This document shows, piece by piece, positions 1 through 12,727 of a DNA stretch of 64,000 nt. The DNA is from Tetrahymena elliotti 4EA. Lineage: Eukaryota > Ciliophora > Oligohymenophorea > Hymenostomatida > Tetrahymenidae. The DNA lies in NCBI GenBank assembly GCA_000231825.2, contig JH720312.1, positions 310,001 to 374,000 on the forward strand, written 5' to 3'. The translations under genes and the position numbers were made by a program. Below the pieces are notes generated by a model, which saw only the letters and a list, made by a program, of their open reading frames with translations, searched no databases and was not told the DNA's origin. Within the stretch, counting starts at the first letter, position 1, and each line of letters opens with the position of its first letter.

Positions 1-2199
1 AAATAGTGGATAACCACTTCCTAAAAAATTTAGTTATTGAGGATCTATTGAAAACGGAAGCTGCTTTCTTTCAATTAAATAACCACAACAACGGCATAAT
101 TCTTTGGAATCTTTTACGGGTCTAGCTGTAGCTCTTGACATTGCATGCTTTTTAGCAAAGACCCAGTCTGGAGGTATCATAATTGGATTGTAGTGCTTTG
201 GATCTTATTTTTATTAGGTAATCTATTCTAAGAATAAAAGCATAGCTTCATCTTTTTGCTCCTGGTTCATTTCAGATTTTACAATTGAGTATTCATCATC
301 TTCTTCTTCAGTTTTATTGTAAGCTAATTATTTATTTTGTTGAATTTCATCAGGCTAAGCAGCATTTAAAAAAGGCTGATAATGTTTGCTATTTCGTAGG
401 GTGGAAGAATTCATTTCAGGTGATTTAGAAATGCTTGATTCTTGATATTTTGAAAAAGTAGTTGGTTGAATTTACTTTTTTTATGTGTTTTTAAAAATAG
501 GGCTATCAATGCTAAATCTAGTAGCCTAAAAATTAGGTGCTTTTTTTGTTGGAATTTAGATATCTAATTTTTGAGCAAAATTTTTTGGGTTTAAATTATT
601 ATCTATGCTCACAATGTTTTGATTCGATTACTAGTCATCTTCAATAACATTTGAGTGAATAGATGATTCTAACTAAAGAATTAAGTTTTCATTTGTCTTA
701 TCCTAATTTTAATTATTTTCAGTTTACTCCTCTGTTTAGATTAATTTTAAAGCTATTTCTTAAGACCTCATAATATCTTATTATTATTTTTATTTATTAA
801 GCTCTTCTAAATCCTATAAATTGATAAAGTGAGAGTCTTATTGCTGCTAAACTCTAGGGAATTTGATAATTTAAGAAGGTTAAAAATTGAGATTGATGGA
901 GTCATCTTTTCTGGAATCTAATTCTTCATTTTCTTGCTAATGATTGTTTGTTCTTCTTACTTATAAATTATCTTTCTATTAATTAGCTAATTTTTCTTTA
1001 TTCTTTAAAATATTATGAATATTATTTTATTATTCGTTTTATTCATTCAAATTTTTATTAGATTATTAATCTTGATTCACCTAAATTTACTATTGCATAC
1101 CAATTTTAAAAGCTTCTTTAATATTCAAAGTCTACTTATTATTGTTAGTATTTTCTTATTAATTTAAAGGTCCAAAAGAATACTTTTATGTATTGATTGG
1201 TTATATAGGAATAGCTTATTAAATTGAGTTTTAAAAAGTGCTTTATATTGATTGCTATTAAGAATGTTGAGGATTATTTTGTGTCCCTAATGTACCAAGT
1301 TGTAGATTACTTAAAGAATTTTACTTTTAGTGTGTAGTATACTATTATGTTTAATATTCTAATACATTAGATTGCTATTTTTATATTTAACTCTACCAGT
1401 TTTATTAGTTCATGATTCTATTTTGAGAATTTATTTACTAAATTTGATTCTATGAGTTTTAAGCCATAAATTGATTTTAAGTCATAAATTAATTTTAAGT
1501 CTATTGATTTTAGTAAGGAACAAGCTAAGCAAGTTATTTTACTTTATTCTAAGGAGATGTTACTATAGAACTAAGCTATGATTATGATTAGTTAAAATTC
1601 TACTATGAATTCAGATTTGAATTGTAATATGTACCATCATAATTTTGAGATTGGCGATTATTCATTTTATTTAAAGTGCTCAATCTTAATCCACCAGGTT
1701 AATTATTACTTGAATTAAACATATTTGTATTCATTTATTATGTATGAAATAGCTATTGATTATCCTAGTGTATTGATTGATTATTACCAAACTGAAAGCC
1801 TGTATTACTAAAGGTATTATAATTCCTTTAAGTGCTTTTTAAGCTTTATAAATTAGCATTTTAGTTTGGTGAATTTAAATAATTTGTAAAATCTGTAGAA
1901 TTGAAATTAAGACCTGCATTATCACTAGTGCATTACTATTCAATACCTCTTTATTCAATTGTCTCCTAAGTCGCCATATTATCTAGCTGCTTTAACTCTT
2001 CTTAAATTATTAACTTAGCATTTTATTTGAAGCTAGTATACTTGTTGAGCTCAGAATCTGTAATTACTACATTTTTTTTTGTATTCTGAAAGCTTTTGTC
2101 GTTTGCATCTTAAACACTTTTCTATAGGATTTACTTAGATTAATTTAAGCTATTTCTTTTACTTTAAGAATTTAAACCCTAAGAGTTTTACTGACTCAT
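1..2199 (-). CDS. Q/N-rich hypothetical protein, C-terminus beyond left edge
   Basis: Open for 733 codons from ATG at 2199 to the window edge with no TGA and no sign of an intron; TAA/TAG are read as Gln. I do not recognise the family. Residues 1 to about 650 are low-complexity, rich in Gln, Asn and Ser, with near-repeats such as TQNQF and AQNSQ (around 1440-1500) and no clear fold. The last ~60 residues differ in character: they contain a DWVFAKKHAMSRATARPV stretch, then a compact cysteine cluster C-R-C-C-G (residues 702-706), then LGSGYPLF at the very edge. This looks like the start of a folded, possibly metal-binding domain whose bulk lies outside the window. The upstream frame stays open but has no further ATG, so 2199 is the likely start. 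Real gene: confident. Function: unknown. Confidence 0.75.
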
Positions 2200-3085
2200 A
2201 ATTCTACAACTATAGAAGTAAATCTAAAACTATGCACTTTAAGATTAAAGAATGGAAAAGATGTGTAAAAACTGATTTACGCCTTTTAAATTTTTGGATA
2301 AATAATAAATTAAATACTAAAAGATATATTTAATAGAGTGTCTGTCTGTATTTAATTTTAATTAATAATAATTTAAATAATTTATCGTTTTTTTTTCCCA
2401 AAAAAGCTTAAACCTATTACCATAATTTAGAAATAAATTATTATAATGGAAATCCAATAAAAATTATTTGAAAAAGGTGAACTCTTATTATTTAAAAATA
2501 TTAATCATTAATCATTCAGTAGTTAGTTAGTTTGTTATTCATTTGATTGAATTTTTTAAATAAAATCTATTTTTTAACTTCATTTCATAAAAACGTTTTT
2601 TCTAATATTTATTTTTGCATTCAAAAAAAACTAAAATTTCTGAAATAATTTCTTTAAGTTGATTTAAATCTTTATGAGATTACTGGTATTAAATGTTTAT
2701 CTTCAATAAATTCTATAATATCAAATAGCAAGAATGTGTTTTCAAATTCTATGCTCATCACTCCTTTATCTATAACAAAGGTTTCTAGAGAATAATTACG
2801 TCAAACATAAAAAATCAATGCTTTAATGAATGAATAATATCTAAAAATATTCTGATGCGAATTCAAAAAAGTATTGAAATTATTTTATAAAAACATAAAA
2901 GACTACAGGAAAGTTAATTTTGTTTAATTTGTTAGTAATAAATTTTCATAGGATGATAAGTTATTTAAATTTTTTAATTTTAATTCAGTGAATGAGTAAG
3001 AATTTAGTTTATTTGAATTTCAAATAAATTAATTCATTATTTAATTAAATAGCCATCAAATGCTCAATCGATTTCATTAAATCAA
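2200..3085. other. Intergenic, AT-rich
   Basis: Lies between the start of the Q/N-rich gene and the 3' end of NPL4, so it holds the promoter of the former and the 3' UTR of the latter. Very AT-rich with homopolymer runs. I see no ORF, RNA gene or clear motif. Confidence 0.6.
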
Positions 3086-5462
3086 TCAAAATCCAACTAT
3101 TCCTCTAATTAATTCTTCGCATGTTTCAGGTACATCTTTTTCTTAGGCTACAGCGTCAGCAATAACTAATGTAGTCTAAATATTTTTAATAGAATATAAT
3201 TTAAAAAGAAAAAGCAAATAAATAATTACTTCTAAATCGACCAATTTAGCTAAATAGATCAATAAATGGAAATCAGAATATCTTTCCCATGATTTTTAGT
3301 TTTTGAATTTCTACAAGTACTTTTTGACTTCATTAGGCTAATCATTAAATATTATTAAAATTATTCAAAATTAATTTAAATAAATTATTACATTTTATTC
3401 TTAACGGTTTTCGACAGGGAAATCAGCATGCTTTACTATAGAGAACTTATTATGATTAGAGTGACCATGAGCAACATTGACCAAAAGGAAATCAGGCTCA
3501 AACTCAGTTACTTATTTACCAGATACTATGATAGAAGGCAACACATCTCTCCTAATGGTATTTTAATTGAAATAAATATAAGAATAACATAAAAAACTAT
3601 TATTTACTCATCTTTAGATTCTCTTATTTTCATAAACTTTCTTCTTTCACTATCTCCAAATATATTATTTTTTTCTAAAACCTAAGCTTGGTCAGAAACC
3701 ATGTATACTTCTGGTTTGATTTCACTTGGGTTATCTTTACCAGCTAATAGAAATATTAAAAATTTAGTAATTTTGCTCAAAAAATATAATTTTACTTCTC
3801 AAAACTGTTGTTATAAATGTGGAGAAGGGATAACCAGATTCGTGAAGGACTCTATGTTATTCTTAAAATTTAGCAGCCATACGAAGTTCATGAGATGATA
3901 AGAAAGTATCATGGTTAATTGTGGTAAAAATCCATCCAATTTTTTCTAAAGTTAAAGCTTCTGCAATAGTGTTAACAATAGTTTCATTTTCATCTTCCAA
4001 AATTTAAAATCCAGAAATATCACCCATCTAAGGAGGTTCATAAATAGCTTCAATAATTGCTCTGACACCACCCTTATAATTAGGATCTTCTGCATAATAT
4101 CCATACATAAATCCAACTCTTTATTCTGCATGTGAATTTTAGGTCCATGATTAAACAAAATTGCTAACTTCTCTAACATTCATAAATTATGCAAAATCTA
4201 CGTGTCTATAAGGTTATCTATATACAACAACATTTGGTGGAAGACAATTATTACACATAGCTTTAGGCCAAGGTTCATGGTTTTTGCAATTTAACTCAAC
4301 TGTCATTCTTTACTATTATTTTAATATTTAAATCAATATACGTTTCTTCTTTAATTTAACTTTAATAGTTTTATTAATCTCTCTTTATCACGTAGCCATT
4401 TATTCTATTTAAACATTAATTTATTAAAATTACTTCTGAGGGAGGAATACAGTTAGCACATTTAGCAGTGGGAGGGTGAACACCTTTGCACTTAAGTTTC
4501 TTTTCATCTAAGAAGTGAGTGAATGATACGTGCTTAATATTGGAAATATAATCTGCATCAATACAGTGAGAACACTTTCCATTAGGACCATGTTAACAAA
4601 GCCATTTTTAAGCTGTATTCATAATATAAAATATATTTTATGCTTTTAAATAGCAAATTCAATTTACTTTCATTTTTTTCATGCTTTTCATCTTTTTTTG
4701 AAGTGTCAACACAATTTAAACAAGATCCACCAGGAGGATGAGTACATTTATTTCTAAAGATTTTTTATTAAACTTATTGATAAAAATGTTAATCCAATGA
4801 ATAAGTTTAATTTACACATGAGCAGGTAATTTAGTATCTTTTTCTTTATCTTTGGGATTGTTTTATGGAGGGCAGTTTATACATCTTTAATTGAGGGAGT
4901 GGTTACAATTGATTGAAAGTATGCTGTTTTCATTAATAAATTACAATTTAATAACAACAAAAACAAACTCCAATTTGATTAAATACTTTTATTGACTTTA
5001 AGCTTTGAGAGTGGGACTAAGAGATCTCTTTTTTTCTAATTGAGGAACTGCCATTTAAGCTTATACCTTGAGGAACAATTCTACACCATTTCTAATAGAA
5101 AATTTGAGTTTGAAAAATTGAAAACAAAAAGTAAACTTACTTCAATTTAGGAATTAAACTAAGAGAAGTAGTATCAGGTGAAAGCAATTAAGAAGAACCA
5201 ACATAGCTTTAATCATAAAATATCTTAAAATCTTGAACTGGCAATTAAGCTAAAGCACTTATCTATTTTACATTTTTAGAAAAATTAAAGATTTTAATGA
5301 TTTCGCAAAATATTGATGATGAATCTAAATTTTGTCTGTATAAATAAATCAATCATGTCATACTTTATCTTTTAATATTTTAACAGTATCTTTAGAGCTA
5401 ACAGTAAGTCTGCTGAAACCCTTTGGGTGACGAATTCTTAAAATAATGTCTTGGGCTGACAT
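3086..5462 (-). CDS. NPL4: NPL4, Cdc48/p97-Ufd1 cofactor
   Basis: Homologue of Npl4, which with Ufd1 recruits ubiquitylated substrates to the AAA ATPase Cdc48/p97 for extraction from membranes and chromatin. Eleven exons in phase: 5462-5364, 5262-5141, 5091-4987, 4923-4816, 4753-4668, 4612-4434, 4312-3796, 3743-3608, 3551-3392, 3337-3230, 3175-3086; 569 aa. The intron 4924-4986 is a multiple of 3 without TGA, so it could be retained. Residues ~1-90 form a UBX-like domain (MSAQDIILRIRHPKGFSRL... to NGVELFLKV). A Cys/His-rich region follows with several C-x-H-x5-C-x2-C modules. The NPL4 core then shows PWPKAMCNNC, YRHVD, FMYGYYAEDPNYKGGVRA and IYEPPQMGD, typical of the family. The C-terminal part ends in the family-like RYSDFHLLIYLAKLVDLE stretch. 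I see no C-terminal NZF finger like that of vertebrate NPL4. Identity very secure; exon borders mostly secure. Confidence 0.93.
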
Positions 5463-6233
5463 CTTATTCTATATACTTTTTTGTTTGTAATTTAAAACTA
5501 AATATTTGTCTTTTAATCACTATTTGTTTAATAATTAAATTTTTCTGATAATATTTTTCTTTATTTTTTGAGTTAATATCTAATTAATTCAATTAAAAAT
5601 ATTCCATTTTAAATCCGTCATAAATAAATACTAAGTAATCAATCTATCTATATGCCTGCCAGTCTGTTTTCAATTACTTTTTTATTTTTTAGAAACAAAA
5701 ATTTTATGTAGCCTGATAAAATCTTTATTTTTAATAGAAAGATCTGAACACAAAAGATCAGAGAGCAGATATTAAACATAATGTCAATTGAATTTTTTGC
5801 ATTTTTGATTATAGAATAAGTTTGCTTTTTTTTAACAGCTATCTAAAAACATTCTTCATACAATTATTTTTATCATGAAATTAATATTTCAATAGTTTGT
5901 CTAACAAAAATAAAATTATTCTTTAAATAAAGCTACAAAAAATGTTTATTTGATTTAATAAGATTTTGAAATAAAAAACAGTCTCAATATTCCCAAATAA
6001 AACTTTGAATGATAAATTACTTAATAGATTTATCAAGCATTTGTTTATCAGGAATTATTCTCAAAAAAATTATCTTAAACCTACCTTTTTAGTTACACAT
6101 AGATAACATGTTAGATTACACTTCCCTTAATTTGGTGATTTTATATAATAACTTAACTTAATATGTATATACAAATATTTACAAAATATATTTATTTTAT
6201 TTTAAAAACTTAAAACACTCTAAATATTGTCTG
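5463..6233. other. Intergenic, AT-rich
   Basis: Upstream of NPL4 and downstream of the B-box gene, both on the minus strand. Contains the presumptive NPL4 promoter. No ORF, RNA gene or repeat recognised. Confidence 0.6.
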
Positions 6234-9073
6234 TCACTTTCTTAAAGTGCTACTAAAATCTGTTCTACCATAACTACTTGAAGAGTCTAGATAATTTAAT
6301 AAAATTTAAAATAAGCAAAAATTGTAAAGATATTTTACATTTTCCAGCATTATATCCTCCTCTTAAAGTAGAATTAAGATCTCCTTTTCCATTTTAGCTT
6401 ACTTTTGTATTTCCATCTAATCTACATTATTTATAAAGGTCATCATCTAATTAAATGAAATAGTTTTGACCATGAAGTTTTACATGAGCATAGTCAATTA
6501 CTTTGAATGATTCATATTCTAAATATGCTGGGTTTTACATTATTTTTAAGAAGACTATATAATTAACTAAAGTTGGTTTTTCAGGAATAGGTTCTTTAGT
6601 AAAAATCTATGCAGCAAAAGGATTTTCTCCATAATGTGATTCTTATGGTGGTTCATCTTCAATAATGCCATTTAATTTATTTACTTCTTTTTAAGTTGTC
6701 CCTAAAAACTCTGTAGCTCTCTCAACATAATCTATTTCTAGATCTAAAACAGTGTTTAGAACATATTAAAACTAAATAACTGAGCAGTATCCTTTTAATC
6801 ATTAGAAAGAGAAAAATTATTATTTATTTAATTATCTATTATAATTTGATATGAGCATACCCGATCTTTCCTTATCATATCCCTAAAAAATCTATTCTAA
6901 ATCAACTCCTTTTTCTGCCTTTTTTTTCTTAATAAGTGCAAACATCAATTCTTTTAAAATTATTTTTAAAAACATTTTTAAACAAATCAATTTTATTTAA
7001 CTTATTTACAATAAAGCTTCATGTAATTATAGTAAGCTACTGATTTGTTAATTCCTTTTCTTTTTCCTGCTTATATGTTAGGTAATTGACCAAGCTTTAT
7101 CTAACGGTCTTTTAGACGAGGTTTTACCCAAAAATGTCTTTTAGAGCCATATATACCTTTTTCCATTACTTCATCTGAATACACAGTAATAGGAACTAAA
7201 TTAGTTAATAATTACTTTATAAAAATTGATATTTGATATTCTAAATATTACTTGAGCGATCACGATCTTTAAAAATTTAGTTACTAAAGCAATCTTAGTT
7301 AATGATATCATCATTAATTAATTCTCCACAATAATGGCAAATAAGCTACAAAGCTTCAAACTCCTCAAAAGTTTTCTTAGCCAATCTATTTTGATAAAAT
7401 AACATTACTATCAAGGAAAATTTATAACTAAAATAGGATACTCAGTCCATAATTCCAACTTAGATTAGTAAGATTCTGATTATTAGACCTTTATTGATTC
7501 TAAATATTAATTTTTCTCTTATAATAAATCCCAAATAATAATATCCTTTAGCTTTAAAATTTCATCATTTGGCTTGAAATTTTCCATCTACACTTTAATT
7601 GATGAGATCTCTCTTGGTAAGTCATATGGTGTTTAAGTTATATCCTCTTCATATATTTATAAAGAACAAAATAAGGATTAAATAAATAAAATTTTATAAG
7701 TTTGATTGAATATTGGATTATTAACTATTTATCAAAGGATGTTTTTGATCATTTTTGTGGTTTTAGAGAATAAAATAATAGAATATTGAGATCATTTTTA
7801 CATTTAACGTGAAGAGACAAGGCTTCAATAACATACTAACTTAATGATCTATAGAATAGTAAAAAAGGAAGCCTATCTTCTCTAGAGGCTAAGTTTTCAA
7901 AAGATTTGACTGTATCTTCAATTAAATTTACATCTCTTTGTATTCTAGCTATATCATTTTGCAAGACGGAAATTTTGTTTCCTTCTGCTAAATTGAGTCT
8001 TTCAAGAATATGAGTAAATTCAATGTAAGCATCTCTTTCTATAACTTGGGCTTAATTGGAAATTAGATCTTGTCTCTCATTTATTTATTTTATTTTATTA
8101 AAGAGTTAAGAGCTCTTTTAGTTAGCTGATGATCTTAAAAACTTATCTATAAAATCATAGTACCTTTCAGCAAAGCTTTTCAAAAAGCTGACTTTATGTA
8201 ATTCATTATTATGAGGACCTAATGCTATACAATATTCGCAACAAAATTCACGACAGTCTTCACAATAATAATTTATAACTGACTTAGGATCAAATGAAGT
8301 TATTTCTTACTTTATAGGTCCATTTTCATGAAAATATTCTCTTTTTCCATGATGAACACACTGATAGCTTTTATAAATAACAAATTTATTTAATAGAAAC
8401 AACTTGGAAGTATTTTACCTTTAATCTCCTAAATCGCTTAGATTTAAATCACTTTGAAGGATAAGTTCCTTTATAGATTTCAAATTGTTGAAATTTGGAT
8501 TATTTTAAAAATCATTTGAGTTTCCTTTACCAAGATTACTCACTGTATTCAGCCTTATAAATTTTAAATTTTGATTAAAACAAATTATTTATTAATTTTT
8601 ACAAATATCTTCAAAGTAAATTTTTTAAAAGTATTCGCTAAATTTTACCTTCTCAAACTCTAAAAAGAGTTCATACCAGCTGTTTACTAAGCAATTTAAT
8701 TTTATTGGAAATTCAACATAGTCTAATAAATTTTATATTACGATTTATTAAATGTTTTCTTATTTGAAGAGCTAAACAAATTTTACCTAAGCTTTAATAA
8801 TTCAAAAAAAAAAATAAATATTTTTCAAATATTCGCAAAATTTACCTTTAGATGTATTTCTATTTACAAATTAATCTTCAAGATCATGCAGAGATTCTTG
8901 TTGTAAAAATGATTCTTTATTGTTTTAACAAAAATTATTTATTTTAAAGTAATTTTAGTATGCTTTTCATTTTTAATAATCTTAATCTATTTATTGGCGC
9001 AAACTATCTTAAATAAATGTTTACTTTTTCTCTCTTTGATTGGAGATTGACTATCTTTAATTGGCTAATCCAT
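6234..9073 (-). CDS. B-box zinc-finger protein with coiled coil
   Basis: Ten exons in phase: 9073-9025, 8962-8846, 8791-8419, 8367-7802, 7646-7442, 7385-7252, 7195-7010, 6950-6861, 6791-6339, 6286-6234; 741 aa. After an N-terminal segment (residues 1 to ~180) comes a B-box: CVHHGKRE, then CEDCREFCCEYC, then GPHNNELHKV, the spaced Cys/His ligands of the fold. A long charged helical region (KSFAERYYDFIDKFLRSS to IEDTVKSFENLASRED) follows, the order seen in TRIM-like proteins. A further C-H-Y-C-G...D-C-F cluster lies at ~450-475. FQGYDKERSGM near 580 resembles half of an EF-hand. The C-terminal ~150 residues (VERATEFLGTTQKEV to LRGGYNAGK) are distinctive but unknown to me. I see no RING domain, so ligase activity cannot be assumed. 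TRIM-like adaptor is inference. Confidence 0.82.
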
Positions 9074-9560
9074 TTTAATACTTATAGATAATCAACTATT
9101 TGTTTAATGATTAAAAGTGAGAGACTGGCTTCTTAAAGTAAATAGAATTTTGATAACCTAATTTAAATATTTAAAATCTAAATCTTCTTTATTATATTTA
9201 CAACTAAAATAAGCAAACGATAGTTTTAAAAATAATTAATTTTTAATCAATCAGCTTTTTAAATATCTTACTTCAAAAATAATTAATTAAATCAAAAATC
9301 TATCAAGAATATAAAGAATTCAGCTCAAAATTGTTCAATTGTTCATAACTACCAACCATAGAAGGTGTTATTTTTTTAAAATTAAAATATGAAAACTTTT
9401 ATCAAAATAATTAAATGGTTGAAAAAATTTAGAATAAGGCTAAACAAAAACATATTCTACAAAAAAATCTATTACTAAATTCTATTAAATAGCTTATTTA
9501 ATTACTCAACTTACAAAATTTGTTTGGCCAATAAAAAATGAATTTTTAATAAAAATTATT

Positions 9561-9729
9561 TTTAGGTAAATTAATTAATAGGTATTTAGCTAAGTGAATT
9601 AAATATAAAATATGAGAGATGCACAAATGATTTAAAAATAGAATATCTTTAGGTAAATTAATAGGTATTTAACAAAGTGAATATGATATAAAATATGAGA
9701 GATATACAGATGATTTTAAAATAGAATAG
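9561..9729. repeat. Two-copy tandem duplication, ~87 and ~82 bp
   Basis: Copy 1 (9561-9647) and copy 2 (9648-9729) both open with TTTAGGTAAATTAAT, share GGTATTTA and ATAAAATATGAGAGAT in the middle, and end with AAAATAGAAT. They differ by small indels and substitutions, so the duplication is not brand new. Confidence 0.8.
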
Positions 9730-9939
9730 AAAAAGAAAGAAGTTTAGATAATTTAAACTATATATAATTGATTGATTCATTTTGGATAATATAATAGTCA
9801 ATATTATTTATTAGTTATTTAAAAAGACAGACCATCTTTTGTTTATTCAAGTAAATAAACCTTTTTTATTTCTTAGAATTCAAAATAAGATCATTTTTTT
9901 ATTAATTTATTATTATTTATCTGAAGAATTCTGATTTAT

Positions 9940-10066
9940 TTATTTATTTGTTTGTGTTTTGTTTGTTTTTTTATTTTTTATTTTTTGGTTTGTATGTTTG
10001 TTTGTTTGTTAATAATGTACATGCAGATAAATAGCTGTTTATATGATAGGTATGTATGTATGTAAG
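9940..10066. repeat. TTTG / GTAT microsatellite tract
   Basis: From about 9945 to 10010 the + strand is made of TTTG, TTTA and T-run units. At 10048-10066 it becomes GTAT repeats. Simple-sequence DNA, intergenic. Confidence 0.8.
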
Positions 10067-10588
10067 TATATTTTAATTTTGAATAATTAATTTTTAGTTT
10101 CAATCTAGTTTCTCATTGGCTGGTCAGTTTATGCTGCTTTTAAATTTAAATTTTATTTGTTTGATTAATCATAAATAGTTTTTATTGGGGAAAATTTGAA
10201 ATGATCCTAGCATTTGTTTAACTAGTAACAATTTTTTTTCAGCATAAAAAGCTTTTAATATTCTATGAATTAATATTTAAATATTCTTCTATTGAGTCTC
10301 TCTCTCTCTTATCAACCATAAATCAGCAAATGACTTTCAAAAATGATTTTTTGCATTGTATTCATATCATAAAAGTAATTTTTTATTTTTTTATTAAGAC
10401 CTATTTACACATATTTTATAATTAATTATTGATAATTAATTCTTGGCATCTTTATACACTTTTATATTACATTATTTTATTACACCTAATTGAAATTTAA
10501 TTTTGTTCTTATATACTTTTTTAGGAAATAAAGTATTTTTTTTGCTATTCAATTATTTATATTTTTAACTTTACTAATTATTTCAAAA

Positions 10589-12727
10589 TCATAATGCTAA
10601 TTGCTCATTATTCTTTGATAGTGGAAGCTATTAATTTTATATGTTTCCTTTGACTGGAGTACTTTATTGCTTATTATTTTTTGTAGAGTCTTCTCCTTCA
10701 TTATTTTCTTTATTGTTTGTATTTGCTTGCTTAATTATTGAAGACACACTATTAGGCCCAGATGTATTTGTACTTTAAGGAGTAGAACCTACAGAAGTTA
10801 TCACTGAATTCGCAGTAGTTTATATATAGTCATTTTATGTTTGTATTTGAGATGGTACTTTTTAACCAATTTAAGTAGTATTTTATGTCGAATTACTAGA
10901 ATTTACATTTTACAATGTCTGTTACGTCTGCTGAGGCATATTGTAAAACTCTTATATATTGATTCCAAGTCGAGATTGTAAATGATAATGGAACGAATCA
11001 TGACGATATTTTGATGGAACTTTCATAAACTATAATTTATTAAGTGTGATCATTTTATCATGTACTGTTTCTATCATGAATTCATCTTCATAGATAAGAG
11101 AACCATCTTTAACTACATTATAAATATAGTTACTACCAGGGATTTCATCATCATTTCTTATATTGCTAAATTCAGCTGAATAATTTGGAAAGCGTAAATC
11201 TTTTAAATCGTAATTCTTTAAAATGCGACTATCCTAAGAACTACCTGAAAGTAGCTCTGGCCCCTCAGTGAATTCCTATACAGTAGATAGAGTTGGGAAT
11301 CCACAATAATTGTTGCCACTTCTTGATCTACCATCATCACCAGTATTTCTTATTTTCACAAACCATGTATGATTTAAAAGGGTAGCTGCATCTCCTCTCA
11401 TTTTTGGATCCTTTTCAAGCATTTTTCTCATTAAATCCAAAGCAGAGGATGTGAATTTACCAAAGAAAGGCTGCTGATTGAAATCAATTTCACATTTTTC
11501 ATTGAGCTTAAGAGTTTCCTCTGCATCTTTGCCTTCGAAAGGCATGCGACCAAATACAAAAAAATAAAAAATAATACCTAATGAAAAAATATCTACTTTG
11601 CAATCATATTGTTTATTTTTTAAAACTTCTGGGGCTAGATAGCCAGCAGTGCCATATTTTTTATAGTTTTACTTAGTAGGTATGTAGCAATATGATTAGC
11701 CAACGCAGCGATTTTAATCCGCAAAGTCTGCCAAAAAAAAATTACTAATGCAAACATCTGAGTAATTATTTGGAGATCGAAAAAATATATTATCTAAGCG
11801 TATATCTCTATGAACAATGTTTCTTGAATGCATGTGATGTAATCCATGCAATAGCTTCCAAAGAAAATCAGAAATACTCTTTTCGTCCATACACAACAGT
11901 TCGTTCAATTTGCTTTTCAAATCTTTACCTTAAAGTAGCTCATAAATCAAAAAAATATTTGTTTCATCTTCATACACTTCGTATAATTTAATAAGGGAAG
12001 GATGATCAATCTTTCTTAATATAGCAGTTTCCTTCAATACCGAAATTCTTCCTTAATCTGTGAGAGTGTATTTGTCAATTATTCTAACACAATACTAAGT
12101 AGAATCGCTGTAGCGAAAGCACTTATACAAATGAGCATTGGGCATTTAACTTGGAGATTTAAATTTCGTTAGAACCTTGTATTTTTTTGCAAATTTTGGT
12201 AAAATACAAAACCTTTTTATTTCTTCGTATAATTTATTAAAATTCTCTGCGCTCTCTGTAAACAGCTCACTCTTCAACTCTCCCTTTTACAGTCTTATAC
12301 CATACTTATAATTAGCGTATGAAGTGTCTGAATATTTAATCTTTTTTAAGTAGCAAGCATTCAAAGGTAAATACTCCGGAAGCTCATCCTTATTTGTATT
12401 ATCAGTATTCGCTTAAGTCTATTACTATCCGTTCTAATTACCGTTGCTATTGATTCCGCTTTATGAGTTATTATTAGAATTTGGGTTTCCAGCGCTTATC
12501 CTAATTAACCTATCACTATATAATTCAAAATGGTAAGCTTGCCACTTTTTTGTTTTGGGATTTTTCTAATATAAACGTCCTTAAAAAGTCATTTCGCTCT
12601 AATCAAACTTATCATACTCTTCACACTTGATCCAAAATTCATTGTTATGAATACCACTCACACCATAACTATCATCAAAAAAAGAGTCATCTGCTTCCCG
12701 ATAAGCTCTATTATACATATTCTTCAT
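10589..12727 (-). CDS. PH-domain, CAMK-like protein kinase with altered catalytic motifs
   Basis: Single exon, 712 aa. Residues ~35-160 look like a pleckstrin-homology domain (GRLYQKNPKTKKWQAYHFEL...LYSDRLIRIS, then a Q/N insert, then YGIRLQKGE...ENFNKLYEEIKRF). The kinase domain spans ~205-455. The alpha-C Glu (E233), HRD Asp (D308), catalytic-loop Asn (N313), APE motif (GTAGYLAPEV) and CAMK-like C-lobe (DIFSLGIIF, DLMRKMLEKDPKMRG) are clear. Three usually conserved positions are changed. The beta-3 VAIK lysine aligns with Arg215 in CVRIIDK. HRDxKxxN reads HRDIRLDN (Arg310). DFG reads DFA (334-336). The ~210-residue tail is Q/N/S/T-rich. The PH domain implies phosphoinositide or membrane targeting. 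Activity is doubtful: a pseudokinase or unusual kinase. Family placement is confident. Confidence 0.9.

Larger units (their letters stand above)
9074..10588. other. Intergenic with simple repeats
   Basis: Between the B-box gene (start 9073) and the 3' end of the kinase gene. Holds a two-copy 87/82-bp tandem duplication (9561-9729) and T/G-rich microsatellite DNA (9940-10066), listed separately. No gene seen. Confidence 0.6.
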
